From assembly GCA_902553005.1 (NCBI GenBank), contig CACDIK010000002.1, positions 1-64,000 on the forward strand: a stretch of 64,000 nucleotides of DNA. The letters are read 5' to 3'. Shown here piece by piece: positions 16,995 through 27,013 of the stretch. Positions within the stretch are counted from its first letter, which is position 1; every line of letters begins with the position of its first letter. Below the pieces are notes generated by a model. That model saw only the letters and a list, made by a program, of their open reading frames with translations, ran no database searches and was not told where the DNA came from. This DNA is from an uncultured Alphaproteobacteria bacterium. GTDB taxonomy: Bacteria > Pseudomonadota > Alphaproteobacteria > HIMB59 > GCA-002718135. The position numbers and the translations under genes are program-made.

Positions 16995-18759
16995 TGATAT
17001 TCTTAAAAAATTTGAAACTGGTGATAAATTAAAAAGTTATAAAGAACTTCAAAAAATTTTTAAAAAAAATAAAGATAATAATTTATTACGATATAACCTA
17101 GCAGTTATTCAACAAAGTCTAAACATGAATGAAGAGGCTAGAATAAATTATAATTATTTAATAAAAAATGAAAAAAATCTGAAAGCAATGATTAATCTTT
17201 ATAATATGGATATTACAGAAGCGAATTATTATGAAGCTTTTAACACAATAGAAAGTATTTTAAAAATAAAGACAATTGAAAACGTAATTAAAGACAAAGC
17301 TTTTGTTCTTTATAAATTAAATAGAATTGAAGAAGCAAAAAAAATTTGCATATTTTACCTAAATAAAAATAATGAAAATTTAGGTTTTCTTACTGTAATA
17401 GGTCAGTGTTTATTTCATGAAAGAAAATATGATGAAGCTATTATAATTTTTGAAAAAATACTACAAATAGACTCAAAAAATCTCTCAGCATTAAACTCTT
17501 TAGCAAGGACACATAATGAAAAAAACGACAAACTAAAAGCAGAAGAATACTATCTAAAAGCACTAAAGATTGACGGGTCATCTTTTTATTTGTTAAATAA
17601 TATTGCAGGTTTTTATCGAGAGAATTCATCTTATGATAAAGCTATTGATTACTACAAACAAGCTCTTTCAGTAAATCCAAATAATGCATATATCTATAAC
17701 AATTTAGCTAAAATCTATTTTGATTTAAACAATCATGAAAAAGCTATGGAAAATAGTTTTAAAGCTTTGAAAATGAAAAAAAGTGATGGTGATATTCAAA
17801 AAACAATTGCCTTCATATATCTTAAAGATCATGATTTTGAAAATGGTTGGAACTACTATGATGGAAGATTGGATATAGAGGATTTTAAAGAGAAAAATAA
17901 TTTCATAAAAAAATTAAACAAAAAATTATACAGATCACGTAGTCTTAATAATCAAAAAGGTAAATTTCTAATTGTACGTGAACAGGGAGTTGGGGATGAA
18001 ATACTTTATAGTTCTATGTATGAAGATGTATTAAGTGATTTTGATAATATAATTATAGAGTGTGATCCTCGTTTATTAAATTTCTACAAAAGATCATTCC
18101 CAAAATATAGAACAAAATTTGTTAGCCTTGGAACTATTACAAATGATGATGAAGAGTTTAAAAAAATTGACTATATAATTTATGCTGGAAGCCTAGGAAG
18201 ATATTACCGAAAGAATATAAAAGATTTTAAAAATAATTCTTTTTTAAAATTATACGAAAAAAAATTAGAGGAAATGAATAGAAAATTGTCAATTTATAAA
18301 AAAAAATACAAGATTGGATTATCATGGAAAAGTTTTAGTGATAAATTTGCCACAGATAAATCTCTAAACCTTAAAGATCTTAATAAAATGTTTAGTCTTA
18401 ATAATTGTGATATCTTTAATTTACAATATGGTGATGTTGAAGATGAAATAAATAGTTTCAATAATACAACTAAAAATAAACTACTTAGTATAGAGGGTTT
18501 GGATTTGATAAATGATTTTGAAGGTATTGCTTCATTATTAAAGTCACTTGATGTTTTTATTTCTGTTAGTAACAGTACTGCCCATCTTGCAGGAGCGTTG
18601 GGAGTGAAAACAATTTTGATTAAGCCAGAAAATTTTGCTGTTTTTCATTACTGGAATCAAAAAACAGATAATACTCCATGGTATCCTTCAGTTAGACTGA
18701 TTGACAAAAAAATCTTTTTAAATGATTCTAAATTTTTAAAAAATATTTTAGGTATTTGA
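16972..18759 (+). CDS. TPR repeat protein with C-terminal GT-B glycosyltransferase domain (paralogue 2)
   Basis: 595 residues with the same architecture as the preceding gene: N-terminal TPRs (YDEAIIIFEKILQIDSKNLSAL, NAYIYNNLAKIYFDLNNHEKA) and the C-terminal module LIVREQGVGDEILYSS, IGLSWKS, DVFISVSNSTAHLAGALG. It retains GDE where paralogue 1 has GEE in the first motif. The two are tandem paralogues, presumably from duplication followed by strong divergence. The 3' end overlaps the convergent glycosyltransferase gene by 12 bp. Confidence 0.8.
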   Translation: MNLISQINDILKKFETGDKLKSYKELQKIFKKNKDNNLLRYNLAVIQQSLNMNEEARINYNYLIKNEKNLKAMINLYNMDITEANYYEAFNTIESILKIKTIENVIKDKAFVLYKLNRIEEAKKICIFYLNKNNENLGFLTVIGQCLFHERKYDEAIIIFEKILQIDSKNLSALNSLARTHNEKNDKLKAEEYYLKALKIDGSSFYLLNNIAGFYRENSSYDKAIDYYKQALSVNPNNAYIYNNLAKIYFDLNNHEKAMENSFKALKMKKSDGDIQKTIAFIYLKDHDFENGWNYYDGRLDIEDFKEKNNFIKKLNKKLYRSRSLNNQKGKFLIVREQGVGDEILYSSMYEDVLSDFDNIIIECDPRLLNFYKRSFPKYRTKFVSLGTITNDDEEFKKIDYIIYAGSLGRYYRKNIKDFKNNSFLKLYEKKLEEMNRKLSIYKKKYKIGLSWKSFSDKFATDKSLNLKDLNKMFSLNNCDIFNLQYGDVEDEINSFNNTTKNKLLSIEGLDLINDFEGIASLLKSLDVFISVSNSTAHLAGALGVKTILIKPENFAVFHYWNQKTDNTPWYPSVRLIDKKIFLNDSKFLKNILGI

Positions 18760-19449
18760 GTTAAATTTATTAGAAAGATATTCATCTCTTTCTAATATCC
18801 ATTCTTTTGCAAATTCAACATCTTGCCATTCGGAAAACCAGGGTCCACCTCTTGTATAATGAACTGCATAGGGCTTTTTATTATTATGACCTGAGGTCCA
18901 ACCTTCCAACCAGTTCCATCTTTCGTCTAGTAAGCCAATTTCATTATCTTGACACCATTTGAATTGATGAAGATATGCACCAGTTTCATTATTTACTTTC
19001 TCAACTGTAAGATTCTTTGTGCTTGGATGAGAACAATTATATAGGATAAAACTAGACCAATTTTTTCTTGGATAGATTGTTTGTTTTTGTCCATCCATCT
19101 TATGTTTTTCTTTAGGGGTATAATCATGTTGAACACAATAAGCAGCTTTAGTTTCATCAAGATTTTTTAACAAATTTGCAACATCTCCTAAAAAAATAAA
19201 ATCACAATCACAAAAAACTGCCCACCCTTTATAATTCATAAGTTTAGGAACTAAAAATCTGGAATAAGTAAATTCTGTAGAAGCTAGTGGGTCGACATTT
19301 CTAGTATATAACTTTTTAGCTATGAGTTCCTCGAGCTTTAAAGACATAACGTTTACTTTAATGCTAGATCGCTTTAAAAGTGAATGTTTACATACTCTAT
19401 ATGCAATATCTTCTTTAGAATCATACCCAATGAAGAAATTTAGTTTCAT
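18748..19449 (-). CDS. Glycosyltransferase, GT-A fold (GT8-like)
   Basis: 233 residues, cytoplasmic. It begins LNFFIGYDSKEDIAYRVCKHSLL, has the DxD motif in WAVFCDCDFIFLGDV, and ends with conserved LDERWNWLEGW and AVHYTRGGPWF. This is a recognisable marine bacterial/cyanophage glycosyltransferase type that acts on an unknown glycan. It converges with the two TPR-glycosyltransferases, making a three-gene glycosylation cluster, and abuts hemY (1-bp gap) on its own strand. Confidence 0.75.
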   Translation of the reverse strand: MKLNFFIGYDSKEDIAYRVCKHSLLKRSSIKVNVMSLKLEELIAKKLYTRNVDPLASTEFTYSRFLVPKLMNYKGWAVFCDCDFIFLGDVANLLKNLDETKAAYCVQHDYTPKEKHKMDGQKQTIYPRKNWSSFILYNCSHPSTKNLTVEKVNNETGAYLHQFKWCQDNEIGLLDERWNWLEGWTSGHNNKKPYAVHYTRGGPWFSEWQDVEFAKEWILERDEYLSNKFNSNT

Positions 19450-19450
19450 A

Positions 19451-20752
19451 TTAATAATTACTATTTCTTAACATTTTATGTGATGCCCAAACAAGCGAAT
19501 TATAATTTCCAGAATTAGATAAACTACTCCACTCATCTTGGGTTTGGTTAGTAATTCTACAAATCCATGTATCTTCCACATTTGCATTTTCAGCTCTCAA
19601 AATCCATGCATCACTTTTCTGTTTATCATTATTTTGTCCAAGTTCTATGTCTGACATAAAGTAACAGATTTCTTTTGATGGATTAGATCCAATCATACCT
19701 GAAATATTTTCCCTAGCCAAATCCCAGTTTAGATTTTTTATAGCAAAATACACTAAAAGTTTTTTAGACTCCTCTGAATTTAAATTATTTTTAACCAAAT
19801 CATTTATAAATTTTATTTCACTTAAATCATTCTGAATTAAAATTTTTGTTATAATAGATCTCAGTAAAGAACTTTGATTTAAGTTCCAATACTTCTTAAT
19901 TTGTTTACTTAAATTTCTTTTATCATTTAAATTTGCAAGAATCTCTAAGTGTAATTTTATATATGGAGCAAAGCTTTTCTTTAATTCAATTGCTTTTAGA
20001 ATATTTTTTAAAGCATCTTTTAATTCACTATCAGATTTAATTTTTGCTATCTCATAATATCCAATTGATTTATTTTCACTAAGATCATTTTTATTTATAA
20101 TTTTATTTGAGAAGGCTTTATCTGATAATAAAATTAGTTGATTCCAATTCTTTGTTTTGGCAGCAATAAATATTAATGTTTCATAAAGCTTTTCAATATT
20201 AGGGTTTAAAGAGAATAATTTTTCTCCATATAAAAAAGCATGGTGATAATCATGGTTTTTTAAATTTTGTTCCATTAAACCCCTATAACCTAGTGTTTCT
20301 GTCTTTTTTGATTTAATCATATCCTCATAGACATTGTTAAGTTCTGGAAATTTTTTCTCTATCTTTAATACCTCAGATTTTAATAAAAGAGATAAAGATG
20401 GGTCATCTTTTAAATAAGAGGTCATTTTTTTATGAGATTTTATTGCAGATTTATTGTCTTTATTTGCTACAGCAATCATTGCATCAACAAAATGTAAGTA
20501 ACCTTTTTCAATTTTATTATATTTATTTTTTAGAAAATATTTACCGAGTGAAAGTCGTGATCGGAAAAATAAATAAAGCACAAAATATAATAGAAAAACA
20601 AAAGATAAAAAAACAACGGCAAATAAATTTGAAGAAAAAGAATATTTTAAATTTCCTATATCTAAGGATACAATAAATGGATTAGTAAAAATAAAAGTGA
20701 GCGCTATGATTAATAGTAAAAACTGCAATACAAAAATTGAAAATCTATACAT
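19451..20752 (-). CDS. hemY: HemY-like TPR membrane protein
   Basis: 433 residues. Two N-terminal membrane helices (residues ~7-25 and 42-65) precede the HemY_N segment RSRLSLGKYFLKNKYNKIEKGYLHFVDAMIAVANKD, followed by TPR-like helices and the C-terminal DAWILRAENANVEDTWICRITNQTQDEW, which carries the family's W-x-C ending. HemY of this type is co-encoded with heme synthesis genes but its function is unresolved. It overlaps the mitofilin-like gene by 8 bp. Confidence 0.85.
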   Translation of the reverse strand: MYRFSIFVLQFLLLIIALTFIFTNPFIVSLDIGNLKYSFSSNLFAVVFLSFVFLLYFVLYLFFRSRLSLGKYFLKNKYNKIEKGYLHFVDAMIAVANKDNKSAIKSHKKMTSYLKDDPSLSLLLKSEVLKIEKKFPELNNVYEDMIKSKKTETLGYRGLMEQNLKNHDYHHAFLYGEKLFSLNPNIEKLYETLIFIAAKTKNWNQLILLSDKAFSNKIINKNDLSENKSIGYYEIAKIKSDSELKDALKNILKAIELKKSFAPYIKLHLEILANLNDKRNLSKQIKKYWNLNQSSLLRSIITKILIQNDLSEIKFINDLVKNNLNSEESKKLLVYFAIKNLNWDLARENISGMIGSNPSKEICYFMSDIELGQNNDKQKSDAWILRAENANVEDTWICRITNQTQDEWSSLSNSGNYNSLVWASHKMLRNSNY

Positions 20753-21629
20753 TATTTAATTTTGATATTTCTGTTATAAAATTATTATAGTTATTCATTT
20801 CATTTAAAGATACTTTAAAAAAAACTTTATAATTTTCTATCTTACTTATACTGTTATAAGCTTTTGTTATGTTTCTATTTTTAATAAAAAATTTAGTTTC
20901 CTCTAATATTAAAATTTTTTCATCAGAAATAATATTTTCAGAAGATGGAGAGAGGTTTATATGAGGTAAAAGAATTTTGTTAAATAAACTATTATTTTCA
21001 TTCACAATATTCTTCAAATATAAATTAACTTCTTTATTAAATTGATCTTCTAGAAATAAATGACCTTTGTATTTATTTCTTTTTAGAATTGATAATTTTT
21101 CCAAAATAGGTCTTTTGTTGTTTTTTAAAATTGTTTCAAGATATTTAAGCTCTCTTTCAAAATCTATGTTGTTTTCATATTTGATTTTTATTAGTTCAAC
21201 TACTTCTGTGATAGATTGATTTACTAGCTCAGGATTGTTATTAGGCTGATCTGCAATATTTTTATTTTTTATAGAAGAAATCTCATAACTTAAAGAATTA
21301 AAATTCTTATTTAACAATTCTATACTTTCATTAATTGACGTCAAATCAACTTTTGATTCTTTATTTGAATTTTCTTTAATAAGTTTTTCTATGTTTGTTA
21401 AAGCAGTTTTTGTTTCTAATATTTGTTTAGATATATTTTTTATAAATTCAGAATTTTTATTAATATTGTCTCTAAGTTCATTTTCTAATTCAATCTGAAT
21501 TTTGGATACCTTATCTTCATTTTGATAATTCGTATAAAGAAGATAAATTAAGAAAAAAACACATAATAAAAGAATAAAGCTTAATGAAAATTTAGAAAAA
21601 ATATAAAAACTTTCAAAAATTTTTTTCAT
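20745..21629 (-). CDS. Mitofilin/HemX-like inner membrane protein
   Basis: 294 residues: one N-terminal membrane helix (residues ~12-32), a long coiled coil (about residues 40-135, rich in E/K/N and I/L heptads) and a helical C-terminal domain. This architecture and its place immediately upstream of hemY match the alphaproteobacterial mitofilin-like (COG4223) protein. Sequence identity to the family is not obvious by eye, so the call rests largely on architecture and neighbours. Confidence 0.7.
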   Translation of the reverse strand: MKKIFESFYIFSKFSLSFILLLCVFFLIYLLYTNYQNEDKVSKIQIELENELRDNINKNSEFIKNISKQILETKTALTNIEKLIKENSNKESKVDLTSINESIELLNKNFNSLSYEISSIKNKNIADQPNNNPELVNQSITEVVELIKIKYENNIDFERELKYLETILKNNKRPILEKLSILKRNKYKGHLFLEDQFNKEVNLYLKNIVNENNSLFNKILLPHINLSPSSENIISDEKILILEETKFFIKNRNITKAYNSISKIENYKVFFKVSLNEMNNYNNFITEISKLNNV

Positions 21630-21690
21630 GCCCTTTTTTTAGCATTATTAGTTTGTTGTTTAACAGTGTAAAATACTATACCAAAAAAAT

Positions 21691-22701
21691 ATGCTTGTAT
21701 TTGCTGCAGAAACTTCGTGCGACGAAACATCGGTGTGTCTAATGAAAAACAGCTCTATTGTAGAACATATTACTTTTTCTCAAGAAATTCATAAAATACA
21801 TGGTGGGGTTGTTCCAGAGTTAGCATCAAGATCACATTTAGAGAAAATACAAAGTATAACATTTGATTTATTTCGTAATAAAAAAATAGAACCAAAAGAA
21901 ATAGATGTTTATACTGCTACTTGTGGACCCGGACTTATAGGCAGTTTATTGGTTGGCTCAACTTTTTCCAAATCTTTAGCAATTTCTTTCAACAAACCAT
22001 TCATTCCAACTAATCATCTAGAAGGACACATATTGTCTACAAGTTTTAATAACAATATTAAATTTCCAAATCTCATCTTGCTTTTAACCGGGGGGCATAC
22101 TCAGGTTTATTTGATGAAAAGTGAGAATGAAATAGAGCTATTAGGACAAAGTGTTGATGATGCAATAGGAGAAGCTTTTGACAAAACGGCAAAATTAATC
22201 GGCCTATCATATCCTGGTGGTAGTGAAATTGAACAACAAGCACTTAAAGGGAATGAGGACAAATTTGTTTTACCAAAACCATTAGTTAAAGAAAAAAATT
22301 TTAATTTTTCATTTTCTGGTATTAAAACAAATATAAACCTTTTAACAAAAAAAAATAAAATTGATAAAAAATTTGTAGAAGATTTGTCAGCATCATTTCA
22401 AAAAAATATTACTGAAATTCTTATTGAAAAGTTAGAAAGAGGCTTAAAAAGATTAGGATCTGAAAATAAAAATATAAGATCAATTTCCGTAGTAGGAGGA
22501 GTCTCAAATAACAAATATATTCGAAGTAAAATAGAAAATTTTTTTGTCAAAAAAAATATTGAAATTTATTATCCTATAAAAGAAATGATGGGAGATAATG
22601 CTGCAATGATTGCATGGGCATGTATGAAATTTTATAAAAAAGAAAGAAATGATTTATTTTTTAAACCAATGCCTAGATTAGATGTAAGAAGTGTATTATA
22701 A
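21691..22701 (+). CDS. tsaD: tRNA N6-adenosine threonylcarbamoyltransferase TsaD
   Basis: 336 residues, full length. ASKHA fold with the opening VFAAETSCDETSV, the metal-binding HxxxH in NHLEGHILS, LTGGHTQVY, DDAIGEAFDKTAKLIGL and the C-terminal MGDNAAMIAWA. It transfers the threonylcarbamoyl group to A37 of ANN-decoding tRNAs. It is divergent from the mitofilin-hemY pair; in many alphaproteobacteria hemC and hemD also sit at this junction, but not here. Confidence 0.97.
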   Translation: MLVFAAETSCDETSVCLMKNSSIVEHITFSQEIHKIHGGVVPELASRSHLEKIQSITFDLFRNKKIEPKEIDVYTATCGPGLIGSLLVGSTFSKSLAISFNKPFIPTNHLEGHILSTSFNNNIKFPNLILLLTGGHTQVYLMKSENEIELLGQSVDDAIGEAFDKTAKLIGLSYPGGSEIEQQALKGNEDKFVLPKPLVKEKNFNFSFSGIKTNINLLTKKNKIDKKFVEDLSASFQKNITEILIEKLERGLKRLGSENKNIRSISVVGGVSNNKYIRSKIENFFVKKNIEIYYPIKEMMGDNAAMIAWACMKFYKKERNDLFFKPMPRLDVRSVL

Positions 22702-22740
22702 AATTAATCTCGTAAAAAATATGAACTAAAAAATATTAAA

Positions 22741-23145
22741 ATGAAATATTGGTTGTTGAAATCTGAACCAGATGCGTGGTCTTGGGATAATCAAGTTAAA
22801 GAAGGTGCATCGATGTGGGATGGAGTTCGAAATTATCAAGCTAGAAATAATTTAAAAGAGATGAAAAAAAACGACTTATGTTTTTTTTATCACTCAGTAA
22901 CAGAAAGAAGTATTGTTGGTATTGTTAAGGTTGTAAAAGAATATTATCCAGATCCTACTGATAACTCAGACCGTTTTGTTGTGGTCGATGTTAAAGCAAT
23001 AAAAAAATTAAAAAACCCAGTCTCTCTTGATCAAATAAAAGAAAATAATAAGTTGAAGGATATAGCTCTTGTAAAACAAAGCAGACTCTCCGTAATGCCT
23101 TTAAAAAAAACTGAATGGGATATTATAATTAAAATGTCAAATTAG
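22741..23145 (+). CDS. EVE domain-containing protein
   Basis: 134 residues, a single EVE (PUA-like) domain. Family landmarks are KYWLLKSEPDAWSWDNQVKEG, WDGVRNYQARNNLKEMKKND, LCFFYHSV, GIVKVVKEYYPDPT and the closing QSRLSVMPL. EVE domains bind modified bases in DNA or RNA. In alphaproteobacteria this gene is often near tsaD, as here (39-bp gap). Confidence 0.93.
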   Translation: MKYWLLKSEPDAWSWDNQVKEGASMWDGVRNYQARNNLKEMKKNDLCFFYHSVTERSIVGIVKVVKEYYPDPTDNSDRFVVVDVKAIKKLKNPVSLDQIKENNKLKDIALVKQSRLSVMPLKKTEWDIIIKMSN

Positions 23146-23200
23146 CTTAAAAAAATATTTACTTGTTGATATTTTAATAAATTAGAATTACTCTCTTAAT

Positions 23201-25123
23201 ATGGAAATCAAAGAACAATGGCTTAAAAATGCAAAAGTAGATGAAGAAAAATATTCTTCAATGTACAATCAATCGCTACATAACAATGATGAATTTTGGT
23301 CTGAACAAGCAAATAGAATTGATTGGATAAAAAAATTTACAAAAATCAAAAATGTAAAATATTCTAAAGATGATGTGAGTATTAAATGGTTTGAAGATGG
23401 TAATCTTAATGTTTCTTATAATTGTATAGATAGATATGCTAAAAGTAGTCCTGATAGAACCGCAATAATTTGGGAGGGTGATGATCCTAATGAAACAAAA
23501 AAAATAACTTATAAAGAGCTATTATTAAATGTATCAAGAGCAGCAAATGTACTTAAAAAAATTGGTGTAAAAAAAGGTGATAGAGTAACCATATATTTAA
23601 CAATGATACCTGAGTTAGCGTATATAATGTTAGCTTGTGCAAGAATTGGAGCTGTACACTCAATTATATTTGGAGGTTTCTCCGCAGAGTCTATTGCTGG
23701 TAGAATTAAAGATTGTCAATCAGAGTATATTGTAACCGCTGATGAAGGAGTAAGGGGTGGCAAAACCATTCCTTTAAAATTAACAACAGATAAAGCACTA
23801 GAATCATGTCCCGATGTTAAGAAGTGTTTAATTGTTAAAAGAACAAATAAAGAAATAAAATTAATAAAAGACAGAGATTTATTCTATGATGATGTTCTTA
23901 AAGAAGTTAATGATTTTTGTGAACCAGAAATTCTAAATGCTGAAGATCCATTATTCATTTTATATACATCAGGATCAACGGGTAAGCCAAAAGGGGTAAT
24001 GCATACATCAGGAGGTTATATAGTTTATGCTTCTATGACTCATGAATATATTTTTAACTACAGTGATGGCGATATATATTGGTGCACTGCGGACATAGGA
24101 TGGATAACTGGTCATAGTTACATTATTTATGGACCTCTTTCTAATGGAGCTACAACTTTAATGTTTGAAGGAGTTCCAAACTATCCTGACTTCTCAAGAT
24201 TTTGGCAAATAGTAGATAAACATAAAGTAAATATTTTTTATACTGCTCCAACTGCAATTAGAGCTTTAATGAGAGAGGGTGATGATTACGTAACTAAAAC
24301 TAGTAGATCATCATTAAAGCTTTTAGGAACAGTTGGTGAGCCTATAAATCCAGAAGCATGGAAATGGTACTTTGAAATTCCAGGTAATTCAAATTGTCCA
24401 ATTGTTGACACTTGGTGGCAAACTGAAACTGGGGGAATATTAATATCTCCTCAAACTGGTGCTATAAAATTAAAACCTGGTTCAGCTTCAAAACCATTTT
24501 TTGGTATTGAACCATGTATTGTAGATAAAGGTGGTAATGAACTAGAAGGGGAATGTGAAGGAATGTTATGTATGAAAAAATCATGGCCCGGCCAAATGCG
24601 AACAGTTTATGGTGACCATAAAAGATTCATTGATACATATTTTTCGCAATTTGATGGAAAATATTTTACGGGTGATGGATGTAAAAGAGATAAAGATGGC
24701 TATTATTGGATTACAGGTAGAGTCGATGATGTAATTATTGTTTCTGGTCATAATCTAGGTACAGCAGAAATAGAAAGTGCCTTTGTTTCTCATAAAGATG
24801 TATCTGAAGCAGCGGTGGTGGGCTACCCTCATGATATTAAAGGTAATGGTTTATATTGTTATGTTTCCTTAAAGGTGGGTATAGAAACGTCTGATGATTT
24901 AGTACTAGATTTAAAAAAAACTATCAGAGAAAAAATAGGTCCAATTGCAACACCTGATTTTATACACATCACTGCTGGTTTACCAAAAACTCGATCAGGC
25001 AAAATTATGAGAAGAATTCTGCGAAAAATTGCCTGTAATGATTTTGATAATTTGGGAGATACATCAACACTAGCAGACCCATCAGTTGTTAATGATTTGG
25101 TTAAAAATAGAAAAAATAAATAA
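23201..25123 (+). CDS. acs: Acetyl-CoA synthetase
   Basis: 640 residues. Acs N-terminal region ([15 protein letters not shown]), ATP/AMP P-loop [19 protein letters not shown], adenylate motif [10 protein letters not shown], hinge region [21 protein letters not shown], and the C-terminal lysine segment [16 protein letters not shown], whose lysine is the acetylation switch in the family. It activates acetate to acetyl-CoA. It is monocistronic by position, with tdk convergent 3 bp downstream. Confidence 0.98.
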   Translation: MEIKEQWLKNAKVDEEKYSSMYNQSLHNNDEFWSEQANRIDWIKKFTKIKNVKYSKDDVSIKWFEDGNLNVSYNCIDRYAKSSPDRTAIIWEGDDPNETKKITYKELLLNVSRAANVLKKIGVKKGDRVTIYLTMIPELAYIMLACARIGAVHSIIFGGFSAESIAGRIKDCQSEYIVTADEGVRGGKTIPLKLTTDKALESCPDVKKCLIVKRTNKEIKLIKDRDLFYDDVLKEVNDFCEPEILNAEDPLFILYTSGSTGKPKGVMHTSGGYIVYASMTHEYIFNYSDGDIYWCTADIGWITGHSYIIYGPLSNGATTLMFEGVPNYPDFSRFWQIVDKHKVNIFYTAPTAIRALMREGDDYVTKTSRSSLKLLGTVGEPINPEAWKWYFEIPGNSNCPIVDTWWQTETGGILISPQTGAIKLKPGSASKPFFGIEPCIVDKGGNELEGECEGMLCMKKSWPGQMRTVYGDHKRFIDTYFSQFDGKYFTGDGCKRDKDGYYWITGRVDDVIIVSGHNLGTAEIESAFVSHKDVSEAAVVGYPHDIKGNGLYCYVSLKVGIETSDDLVLDLKKTIREKIGPIATPDFIHITAGLPKTRSGKIMRRILRKIACNDFDNLGDTSTLADPSVVNDLVKNRKNK

Positions 25124-25126
25124 AAA

Positions 25127-25678
25127 CTATCGAGGCTCCCAGTGCTTTAAACATCTAGGCTCATAAATATTTGCTGCTCCAACTTGCGTTCTTTCACCCC
25201 CCAATGTTTTTCTAAAAGTTTTGGTTGCCTCCAAACCACATACATTGCAAAAACCATAAATCTTTACTATTTTATCTGACAACCCCAGTAACATCGAAGA
25301 TGTTTCCCAAGGTTTACCTCTTGAGTCTTGATCAAGACCTGCGCAAACAACATCTATACCTTTATTCAATATTATTTCTACATTGTTTAATGTATCTTTT
25401 GTGTCCATAAACTGAATTTCGTCTAAAAAAACCATATCAACTACATTTTTTTCAAAAATAAATTTTTTTAACGTTGTTGCCCAATCATTCATTGCGTAAC
25501 ACTCATGACTCAAATCATTATGTGTAATTATTTTTTCATTTGAGTATCTGTTATCAATACTTGGTTTAATTACTATAATTTTTTTATTTTGATGTTTTGC
25601 CCATAGAATTCTTTTCAGTAATTCACTTGTTTTGCCTGCAAACATCGCTCCAACGATTGTCTCAAGATTTCCTCGCAT
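25127..25678 (-). CDS. tdk: Thymidine kinase (type II, TK1-like)
   Basis: 183 residues. P-loop GAMFAGKTSELLKRI, DEIQFM, the lasso segment and zinc site FCNVCG...CLKHW, and the substrate-loop tyrosine near GAANIYEPR. It phosphorylates thymidine for salvage in the cytoplasm. It is convergent with acs and divergent from rsmB. Confidence 0.95.
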   Translation of the reverse strand: MRGNLETIVGAMFAGKTSELLKRILWAKHQNKKIIVIKPSIDNRYSNEKIITHNDLSHECYAMNDWATTLKKFIFEKNVVDMVFLDEIQFMDTKDTLNNVEIILNKGIDVVCAGLDQDSRGKPWETSSMLLGLSDKIVKIYGFCNVCGLEATKTFRKTLGGERTQVGAANIYEPRCLKHWEPR

Positions 25679-25747
25679 AACTCAATATATTTTATTTTTA
25701 CAATTTATTATATAATTATTTTAAATAAGTATAAACTTTATAAAGTA

Positions 25748-27013
25748 ATGATAAAAGGTGTAAAAATTAGATTTGAAATTCATAATATATTATTTTCAAT
25801 TTATAAATTTAATAAAACTCTAAATAATTCTTTAGTTAAAAAACAAATTAATAAACAAAAAAAAGAAGATATAGCTTTTTTATATAATGTAACGCTTAAC
25901 TCAATGAGGTTACATTTACATTGTTTAAAGATAATGGACAAATTTATAAAAAAAAAATTAAGAGATCAGGAAAAGATTTTATTAATAAGTGCTATTACCC
26001 AAATTGTATTTTTAAACTTTAAGGAGTACGCTGTCATAAATTGTTCAGTTGAAATAGCAAAAAAACTAAAATTATATCCTGGAATTATAAATGCAACATT
26101 AAAAAAAATAGCCAAAAATAAAAATGATTTGAAACAAATCAAAATTAATTTTAGCAATTTGCCTCCGTGGTTTCAAAAAAAAACTCACTTTATGTCTGAT
26201 TATGAAAAAAAACAATTTTTACAAAATTTTCACAAGGAACCAAATATTCATATTGTTTTTAAAGATGAAGAAAAGTTAAAAAAATTTGATGATAAATTAT
26301 TTAAAACATCAACTATATCTGGTTTTTTATTAGATGAAAAAAATTTTCAGGAAAAAATTTCTTTTATTAATGGTGATTGGTGGGTGCAAGATTTTAGCTC
26401 TTTTCTTCCATTATACAATTTTAAAGAAATAAATAAAAATAAGCTACTTCTTGATGCCTGTGCTGCACCAGGTGGAAAATCTTTTCAAATTTTATCTAAG
26501 AAATTAAATGTTATCTTAAATGATAAAAGCAAAAATAGAATTCAAACTCTTAAATCTAATTTAAAGCGACTCAAATTAAGTGCTAAAATTTTGAATGAAG
26601 ATTTTATTCGATTTGATAATAAAGGAAAGTATGACGTAATTATAATTGATGCTCCTTGTTCGGCTGTTGGAACAATAAGAAGGAATCCTGAAATTTTTTT
26701 TAAAAATAAAGGCCCAAATTTTGACAAGCTGCTTTCTTTACAAGAAAATATGTTAGAAAAAGCATCATTTTTATTAAATACAAACGGATTTATAATTTAT
26801 ATGACTTGTTCTTTTTTAAAAATTGAAACCATAGATCAAATTAAAAAGTTCCTTAAATTAAACAATAATTTTGTGCTTTCAAATTTTAAATTAATAGAAA
26901 ATCAGAAAAATTACTCAAAATTTATTAAAAATAATTTTATGATAACTATTCCTAATGTGATTTTTGACTATAATATTGATGGATACTTTGCAGCTTTTTT
27001 AAAGAAAATATAA
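25748..27013 (+). CDS. rsmB: 16S rRNA (cytosine-967-C5)-methyltransferase RsmB-like
   Basis: 421 residues. An N-terminal NusB-like helical domain (residues ~1-130, including EYAVINCSVEIAKKL) precedes a SAM methyltransferase domain with motif I DACAAPGGKS, motif IV DAPCSAVGTIRRNPEI and motif VI MTCSF; both cysteines used by m5C RNA methyltransferases are present. It shares a TAATG junction with the heparinase family gene. The order rsmB-heparinase-purH is widespread in alphaproteobacteria. Confidence 0.93.
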   Translation: MIKGVKIRFEIHNILFSIYKFNKTLNNSLVKKQINKQKKEDIAFLYNVTLNSMRLHLHCLKIMDKFIKKKLRDQEKILLISAITQIVFLNFKEYAVINCSVEIAKKLKLYPGIINATLKKIAKNKNDLKQIKINFSNLPPWFQKKTHFMSDYEKKQFLQNFHKEPNIHIVFKDEEKLKKFDDKLFKTSTISGFLLDEKNFQEKISFINGDWWVQDFSSFLPLYNFKEINKNKLLLDACAAPGGKSFQILSKKLNVILNDKSKNRIQTLKSNLKRLKLSAKILNEDFIRFDNKGKYDVIIIDAPCSAVGTIRRNPEIFFKNKGPNFDKLLSLQENMLEKASFLLNTNGFIIYMTCSFLKIETIDQIKKFLKLNNNFVLSNFKLIENQKNYSKFIKNNFMITIPNVIFDYNIDGYFAAFLKKI

